DNA from: JAGMCJ01 sp046761005
Lineage (GTDB): Archaea > Thermoplasmatota > Thermoplasmata > RBG-16-68-12 > JAGMCJ01
DNA: 64,000 nt
NCBI GenBank assembly: GCA_046761005.1
Contig: JBHIFI010000001.1
Span: 27,929 to 91,928 of the forward strand
Direction: 5' to 3'
Positions 59,152 to 64,000 of the stretch are shown here, in pieces (within the stretch, counting starts at the first letter, position 1; each line of letters opens with the position of its first letter). The notes under the pieces are model-generated. The model was not told where the DNA came from and did no database searches. It was given only the letters and a program-made list of their open reading frames with translations. The translations under genes and the position numbers were made by a program.

Positions 59152-60111
59152 TCATCCAAAGGAATCGAAATCGAAGAAGAGGTCAAGTTCTAGCTTGTCC
59201 GATGCCTCGGTTATCCTCTTCCACTCCTCCCCACTCATCTTCCATTTCATGGCGCTGACATTGATCTCTACCTGCTCTGGGCTCTTGGCGCCAGGTATGG
59301 GAAAAACGTCATCGGATCTGAGGAGCCAGTTCAGCGCGACCTGCGGCACGCCTGCGTTGTGCACTTTGGCTATCTTTCTCATCACACCCAATAGGTTCTC
59401 TAGCCGCCTCAGATTGGCCTTTTTCCTAAATAATGGAATATTTGCTCTCCTGTCCTCCTTGGGGAGTTCCGTGGTCTCGTCGTACTTGCCTGTCAACAGT
59501 CCCATGGCCAGAGGAGAGTACGCGATTGTGACGATTTCAGCTTTTCTGAGGAAGGGAAGAACCTCCTTCTCGATGTCCCTAATCAGAACGTTGTATTCCA
59601 CTTGGTTCGAAATTATCTCCCCGTTCTTCAGGGAATCCATCGCCTGTCGGGTAAGCGAGGCTTCGAAATTCGAGACTCCCACACACCTCACCTTTCCCGC
59701 CTTCAGTAGTTCATCCAATGCTCTCATCGTCTCAGCAATAGGAACGATGCAATGCGGGTGATGAACCTGATAGAGGTCGATCACATCCGTTTGAAGTCGT
59801 TTCAAGCTCCGATCCGCGGCTTTCAGGACCTCCTTGTATCTCAGGTTCTCGGGGAAGATCTTCGTAGCTATGACGAGATTGTCCCTGTCGCCCCTCTCCT
59901 TGATGGTCTCACCGATGACCCGCTCGGAAGTCCCATAGGCGTAGACCTCTGCAGTGTCGATGAAGTTTATCCCGCTGTCTAGAGCATAGTTGATGATCTT
60001 CTTCATCATGGCCTTATCGCTTATTCCATAGCCCTGGGTTCCGAATTGCAACCCGCCAAGACCTATTCTGGAGACCTTTAGATCACTCTTGCCAAGCCTT
60101 TTGTATTCCAT
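59152..60111 (-). CDS. Aldo/keto reductase
   Basis: A 319-residue AKR: YKRLGKSDLKVSRIGLGGLQFG, catalytic tetrad in FIDTAEVYAYG (Asp, Tyr), IATKIF (Lys) and YQVHHPH (His), VSNF, and the NADPH-binding IPGAKSPEQVEINV. It reduces aldehydes or ketones; substrate unknown. Ends 7 bases from the frameshifted membrane gene in convergent orientation. Confidence 0.92.
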   Translation of the reverse strand: MEYKRLGKSDLKVSRIGLGGLQFGTQGYGISDKAMMKKIINYALDSGINFIDTAEVYAYGTSERVIGETIKERGDRDNLVIATKIFPENLRYKEVLKAADRSLKRLQTDVIDLYQVHHPHCIVPIAETMRALDELLKAGKVRCVGVSNFEASLTRQAMDSLKNGEIISNQVEYNVLIRDIEKEVLPFLRKAEIVTIAYSPLAMGLLTGKYDETTELPKEDRRANIPLFRKKANLRRLENLLGVMRKIAKVHNAGVPQVALNWLLRSDDVFPIPGAKSPEQVEINVSAMKWKMSGEEWKRITEASDKLELDLFFDFDSFG

Positions 60112-60339
60112 GTTCTCACAACCTCTTCACTTCTCTCGGCGAGGTAGTGAAAAGGTAGGATAAAGATTTGGCGCAGAGAACTGAAGGTTCGTTTCCTCTC
60201 CTCAGGTCTAGATTCCCTAAGAATCATTGGGAAGCTGATCCTACGTCCCTCCCCTGTTTCAGACCAAAGCGTTCTTATAAGACTTTAAATCTACGCCCGA
60301 TAATCTACTCACATTCCATCTTTGGGTAGGAGGTGTGAC

Positions 60340-61044
60340 ATGGAGGAGGAGTCTATCGTCCAAGCTGAAAATCTTCATAAGGTGTACGAGGCCGGTGAAT
60401 TGAGGGTCCACGCTCTTCGAGGAGTCGACATCAAGATAGAGAAGGGAGAGATAGTTTCCGTAATGGGTCCTTCTGGTTGCGGCAAGACTACGCTCCTGAA
60501 TTGCCTTTCGGGCATTGATGATCCAACACGAGGAAGGGTCATAATCGAAGGAACCTCTCTGGCAGATATGTCGGATAATGAGAAAACTGAGTATAGAGCG
60601 AAAAGAATCGGTTTTGTGTTTCAGGCCTACAATTTGTTTCCGGTTCTAACAGTAGCAGAAAACGTGGAAATGCCTCTGCTCCTCGGTGGAGTCAAGCTAA
60701 AGGAGGCGAGGAGAAGAGCACTCAGGGTACTGAAGGAGGTGGGCTTGGAGGGCTCAGATGCAAAGCTGCCTTCTGAGTTATCTGGCGGTGAGCAACAGAG
60801 AGTAGCAATAGCTCGAGCCCTTGTAAATAACCCCGCGATAGTTTTCGGAGACGAACTCACGGGAAACCTTGACACCGAGACGTCAAATCAAGTGATGAAC
60901 CTTGTTTGCGAGTTGAATGAAAAGAACAACCAAAGTTTTGTAATCGTTACTCACGACCCAAATGTCGGAGAGAGAGGAGATCGCGTTCTAAAGCTCAGGG
61001 ACGGAATAATTGAAAAGGAATACCGACCCATCGGAAAATGGTAG
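60340..61044 (+). CDS. ABC transporter ATPase, MacB/LolD-type
   Basis: A 234-residue ATPase: Walker A GPSGCGKTT, Q-loop FVFQAYNLFPVLTVAENVEMPLLL, signature LSGGEQQRVAIARAL, Walker B AIVFGDELTGNLD (Leu in place of the usual Pro after Glu) and switch His VTHDP. The ATG at 60340 has GGAGGTG 4 bases upstream. TATA-like cttataag/tttaaat at 60274-60290. It pairs with the FtsX-type permease 5 bases downstream; such pairs export lipoproteins or peptides or do mechanotransmission. Confidence 0.92.
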   Translation: MEEESIVQAENLHKVYEAGELRVHALRGVDIKIEKGEIVSVMGPSGCGKTTLLNCLSGIDDPTRGRVIIEGTSLADMSDNEKTEYRAKRIGFVFQAYNLFPVLTVAENVEMPLLLGGVKLKEARRRALRVLKEVGLEGSDAKLPSELSGGEQQRVAIARALVNNPAIVFGDELTGNLDTETSNQVMNLVCELNEKNNQSFVIVTHDPNVGERGDRVLKLRDGIIEKEYRPIGKW

Positions 61045-61049
61045 ATATC

Positions 61050-64000
61050 ATGAACGGAACGATGCCTCTAGTTGTCTTCGTTCTGACAATCTTCGGCTTG
61101 GTCTTCTTGTTTGGCCTAGGCAAGAGGTTTCTATTGAAGTCGGCTGGAAGGAATCTATGGAGAAGAAAGACCACTGTCGCAATAGTAACAGTGGGATTGC
61201 TTGTCGGTACGGCTATAATAACCTCTTCATTCGTCATGGGAGACACGTTCAACTTCATCTTCAAGAATTTTGTCTATGAGCAGCTTGATAAGACCGATGA
61301 ACTCGTAGGTCGACTAGGTGGTCAAGCGGGGGTTTACGCCTATTTCCCCCTCTCCTATTACCAAGACTTGAGCGATGCAAGATATGCGGGTAATCTCATG
61401 AGTATAGATGGCCTGGCGCCAACGATACTTGAGTCTGCACCTGTTCTGAATACACAGACTTCCCTTTCCGAGGCAAGGGTAAACGTTATTTGTATTGACG
61501 TAGAAGCAGACACGGAATTTGGCTTCTTTCATGAGGTAGATGGAGATCGCATTACCGGTGAGATGGCGTTTCTGGAACCGAACGCTACCATTATCAACGA
61601 ACGATTGGCTGAACAGTTGGATGCAAGACTCGGGCACATCCTTTCCGTACATTACACTGTCTATATCAATGAAACAATCCCCGACTCCAGAGCAAAATCG
61701 CTGAGAGTAGCGAGTATTGTGAGGAACGTCGGCAAAGCGAATTTTCTCTGGGGAGAGAATCTCTTCATCCCGCTGGGTATTGCTCAGGACATGTTCGAGA
61801 AGCCCGGGATGATAAACCTAATCAGAGTCTCAAATGAAGGGGGAGTAGATACTGGTGTGGACAAGACGGACTCCGCCAAGGAGGAGATTGAGGCTGTGAT
61901 AGGTACGAAAGATGAAAATCCCTATGGCTTGGAAGTTATGACGATAAAGAAGGAGAATATCGATTATGCTGAAGAAGGCAGCGAAGCGATTTCCGATGTA
62001 TTCACGATTATGAGCACCTTTGCCATAATAGCTGGCATAATCCTCATCGTGAATATCTTCGTCATGCTTGCTGAAGAAAGAAAACCTGAGATGGGCGTAG
62101 CTAGAGCAGTAGGCATGAAAAGAAGACACCTTGTGCTATCCTATCTTTTGGAAGGATCCGTCTACGCCCTTCTTGCCGCTTTCCTCGGAGCCTTCGTGGG
62201 TTTAGGAATAGCCTATCTCATGATATTTGCATTCGGCCAGATCTTCGGGGCCGCAGGGCTCGCCATTCCCTTTTATTTTGAAATCGAAAGCCTGGTTCTC
62301 GGTTTCTGCATAGGTGTATTCATAACCTTTTTGACCGTTCTCTTGTCCTCTTGGGTGGTAAGCAAGCTGAACATCGTTCGAGCCATCCGGGGTATTCCAG
62401 AGCCTTCTTTGGCGAAACCCACAAGAAGATTCATGGTTGCGGGAGGCTTCCTTGTCGCTCTTGGAATTCTGCTCACCTACGCGGGAGTAGTACAGCTTTC
62501 AGGTGCCTATTTCATGACCGGTCCCTGCGTTTTTCTCCTAGGAGGTGCGATGCTATTCTCCAAGCGGTTGGGAACTAGGCTACCCTTCACTACTGCAAGT
62601 CTGGCCGCTATCGTTTGGATTCTTCTCCCTGTGACTCTTGTAGAGGGCATGACTAGCGGAATGGAAATGTTCGTCTTGAGCGGTGTTTTCCTCGTTCTTT
62701 CAGCCGTTCTCTTGATAACAGCTAATTCGCATGGGTTGGTCAACTTTCTCTCCAAACTCAATGCTGGGAGAAAAGACGCTCTTCCGGTAGTTCGTATAGC
62801 CCTCTCCTACCCGATGAAAAAGAAGTTCAGGACCGGAATGATTCTTTTCATGTTTGCTCTGATTATTTTCACGGTTACAGTGATTGCCATGATATCCAGT
62901 TTTCAGGCCAACTACGTGCAGGGCACCTATGAGGATCAATCTGGTGGTTACGATATAATAGGATATGCTAACTACATGACCCCAATCGCAAATATATCAG
63001 AATCCATCCAATCCTCTTCGGCATTAGCCAACAGATTCGATGAGGTGGGAACGATGACGACGACCTTCGCTATTGCCTACAACATGGCCGAGGGAGAGAA
63101 TGCAACAGTCCCCGTGAGGGTGCATGGTGCTGATGCAACCTTCTTTGACACTAACGACTTCACCTTCCTTTCGATATTGTCTGGTTATGATGGTCCTGAG
63201 GACGTCTGGAGTGCTGTTCGAGCCGATTCCTCCCTTATCGTACTAGATGCGAGCGGATCGCTAGATATTATAGGTTATTACCCAGGACTCATGAATGCGC
63301 TACGAGCCAAAGTTGGTGACAATGTAGTGGTTGCTACACCCTATGGGCCATCTGAAAAGCAGGTCATAGGCATACTCAACGAGTTTTTCTTTTTCCAAGG
63401 CATAATCACATCGGATGCCTTTGCCCGAGACCAATTCGGTCCCCAGCTTCCAGTTCTGTTTTTCTTCAAAGGGACCGAGTCTGATATTTCAGGTATCAGA
63501 ACTCTTGCCAAGGATCTTGAAAAAGAATACGTTGATTCTGGATTGCAGACCCAAGTCATCTGGGATTTTCTTGCCGAGCAACTCAGAACACAAAGCTCTG
63601 TCATGAATCTAATCCAAGTCTACCTTGGTATCGGTCTCGTTGTGGGCATTGCTGGTCTCGGAATAGTGGCGATTCGAAGTGTTGTTGAACGGACACAGGA
63701 AATCGGCGTAATGAGAGCTATTGGCTACAAGAAAAAAATGGTTGGAAGGAGCTTTCTGATGGAGTTATCCTTCATCTCTCTTCTGGGTATTATTGCGGGC
63801 ATCGTACTTGGGGTAGCTCTTTCCTTTCACATATATCGGGATTTCTTCGGAGCCGCCGCAAACTTCATGGACTTTCTCAACATGATTCCCATTGTAAATA
63901 TAGTTGTGATCGCAGTCATCGCATTCGTTCTGACGATACTGCTGACGATCTCTTCGGCTTTCAAGGCAGCGAGAATTGTGCCGGCCGAGGCGCTGAGATT
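61050..64000 (+). CDS. FtsX/MacB-type ABC transporter permease, C-terminus cut by window end
   Basis: About 983 visible residues. An N-terminal helix and SAGRNLWRRKTTVAIVTVGLLVGTAII lead to a large extracellular region (residues ~65-320). A three-helix FtsX module follows (TIMSTFAIIAGIILIVNIFVMLAEERKPEMGVARAVGMKRRHL), then extra helices and a second extracellular region. A second FtsX module (VYLGIGLVVGIAGLGIVAIRSVVERTQEIGVMRAIGYKKKM) is near the end, where the reading frame is still open. It is a duplicated permease served by the ATPase just upstream. Confidence 0.9.
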   Translation, partial: MNGTMPLVVFVLTIFGLVFLFGLGKRFLLKSAGRNLWRRKTTVAIVTVGLLVGTAIITSSFVMGDTFNFIFKNFVYEQLDKTDELVGRLGGQAGVYAYFPLSYYQDLSDARYAGNLMSIDGLAPTILESAPVLNTQTSLSEARVNVICIDVEADTEFGFFHEVDGDRITGEMAFLEPNATIINERLAEQLDARLGHILSVHYTVYINETIPDSRAKSLRVASIVRNVGKANFLWGENLFIPLGIAQDMFEKPGMINLIRVSNEGGVDTGVDKTDSAKEEIEAVIGTKDENPYGLEVMTIKKENIDYAEEGSEAISDVFTIMSTFAIIAGIILIVNIFVMLAEERKPEMGVARAVGMKRRHLVLSYLLEGSVYALLAAFLGAFVGLGIAYLMIFAFGQIFGAAGLAIPFYFEIESLVLGFCIGVFITFLTVLLSSWVVSKLNIVRAIRGIPEPSLAKPTRRFMVAGGFLVALGILLTYAGVVQLSGAYFMTGPCVFLLGGAMLFSKRLGTRLPFTTASLAAIVWILLPVTLVEGMTSGMEMFVLSGVFLVLSAVLLITANSHGLVNFLSKLNAGRKDALPVVRIALSYPMKKKFRTGMILFMFALIIFTVTVIAMISSFQANYVQGTYEDQSGGYDIIGYANYMTPIANISESIQSSSALANRFDEVGTMTTTFAIAYNMAEGENATVPVRVHGADATFFDTNDFTFLSILSGYDGPEDVWSAVRADSSLIVLDASGSLDIIGYYPGLMNALRAKVGDNVVVATPYGPSEKQVIGILNEFFFFQGIITSDAFARDQFGPQLPVLFFFKGTESDISGIRTLAKDLEKEYVDSGLQTQVIWDFLAEQLRTQSSVMNLIQVYLGIGLVVGIAGLGIVAIRSVVERTQEIGVMRAIGYKKKMVGRSFLMELSFISLLGIIAGIVLGVALSFHIYRDFFGAAANFMDFLNMIPIVNIVVIAVIAFVLTILLTISSAFKAARIVPAEALR

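Overview
The window reads as a chromosomal segment of an archaeon, most likely a Thermoplasmatota-type euryarchaeon. The evidence is archaeal information-processing genes in archaeal order: rpoK-enolase-uS2-MEMO; aIF5B with NDK, L24e, S28e and L7Ae; Pus10-L21e-RpoF-DUF655; and TiaS, Alba, Sec61-beta and an intron-bearing tRNA-Glu. TATA boxes sit 25-30 bases before many starts. Shine-Dalgarno (SD) sites related to GGAGGTGAT occur inside operons. The lineage is inferred from gene content only; no rRNA gene is present.

Layout. 0-6 kb (minus strand): a methylmalonyl-CoA operon, mutase large subunit -> epimerase -> biotin ligase -> carboxyltransferase -> biotin carboxylase (cut by the window start). 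6.3-10.3 kb: a LysE-type exporter, then an sdhB-C-D-A operon. Together these suggest propionyl-CoA -> methylmalonyl-CoA -> succinyl-CoA -> TCA cycle. 10.4-13.8 kb: two thiolase-fold proteins and two DUF35 partners. 13.9-16.8 kb: purM, an MBL hydrolase and an M29 aminopeptidase. 17-20.4 kb: a large zinc-ribbon/HhH/coiled-coil/KaiC-like protein. 20.4-23.3 kb: TiaS and a class III aminotransferase. 23.4-29.2 kb: rpoK, eno, rpsB, MEMO, cutA, DUF6015, a site-2 protease and a KaiC-like ATPase. 29.2-34.8 kb: aIF5B, small ribosomal proteins, a nitrilase homologue and tRNA-Glu(CUC). 35.6-45.8 kb: a mostly minus-strand accessory region with an LsrF-like aldolase, a dehydrogenase, an AlkD-like protein, two SPL-like radical SAM proteins, an MBL protein, GNAT, Nudix and NreA. 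46.1-49.6 kb: DUF655-RpoF-L21e-Pus10, Alba and Sec61-beta. 49.7-64 kb: accessory genes including a ~1040-residue GNAT fusion, Hsp20, superoxide reductase, a kelch protein, an aldo/keto reductase and a MacB/FtsX-type ABC exporter cut by the window end.

The most striking non-genic discovery is a pair of 135-bp elements (17100-17234, and 49166-49300 in inverted orientation). They align without gaps at about 74% identity and share a GATGTAGAAT-type terminal inverted repeat. Each is flanked by its own perfect 9-bp direct repeat, so they are miniature inverted-repeat transposable elements (MITEs). Both lie in intergenic regions between divergent promoters.

Other points worth a second look: a K-turn-like hairpin abutting the Shine-Dalgarno of rpl7ae; three genes whose well-placed SD points to ACG or ATC instead of a normal start codon; a SAP-like insertion in the carboxyltransferase; a KaiC-like domain with degraded Walker motifs on a long coiled coil; a thiolase lacking its nucleophilic cysteine; and two decayed or frameshifted small genes.
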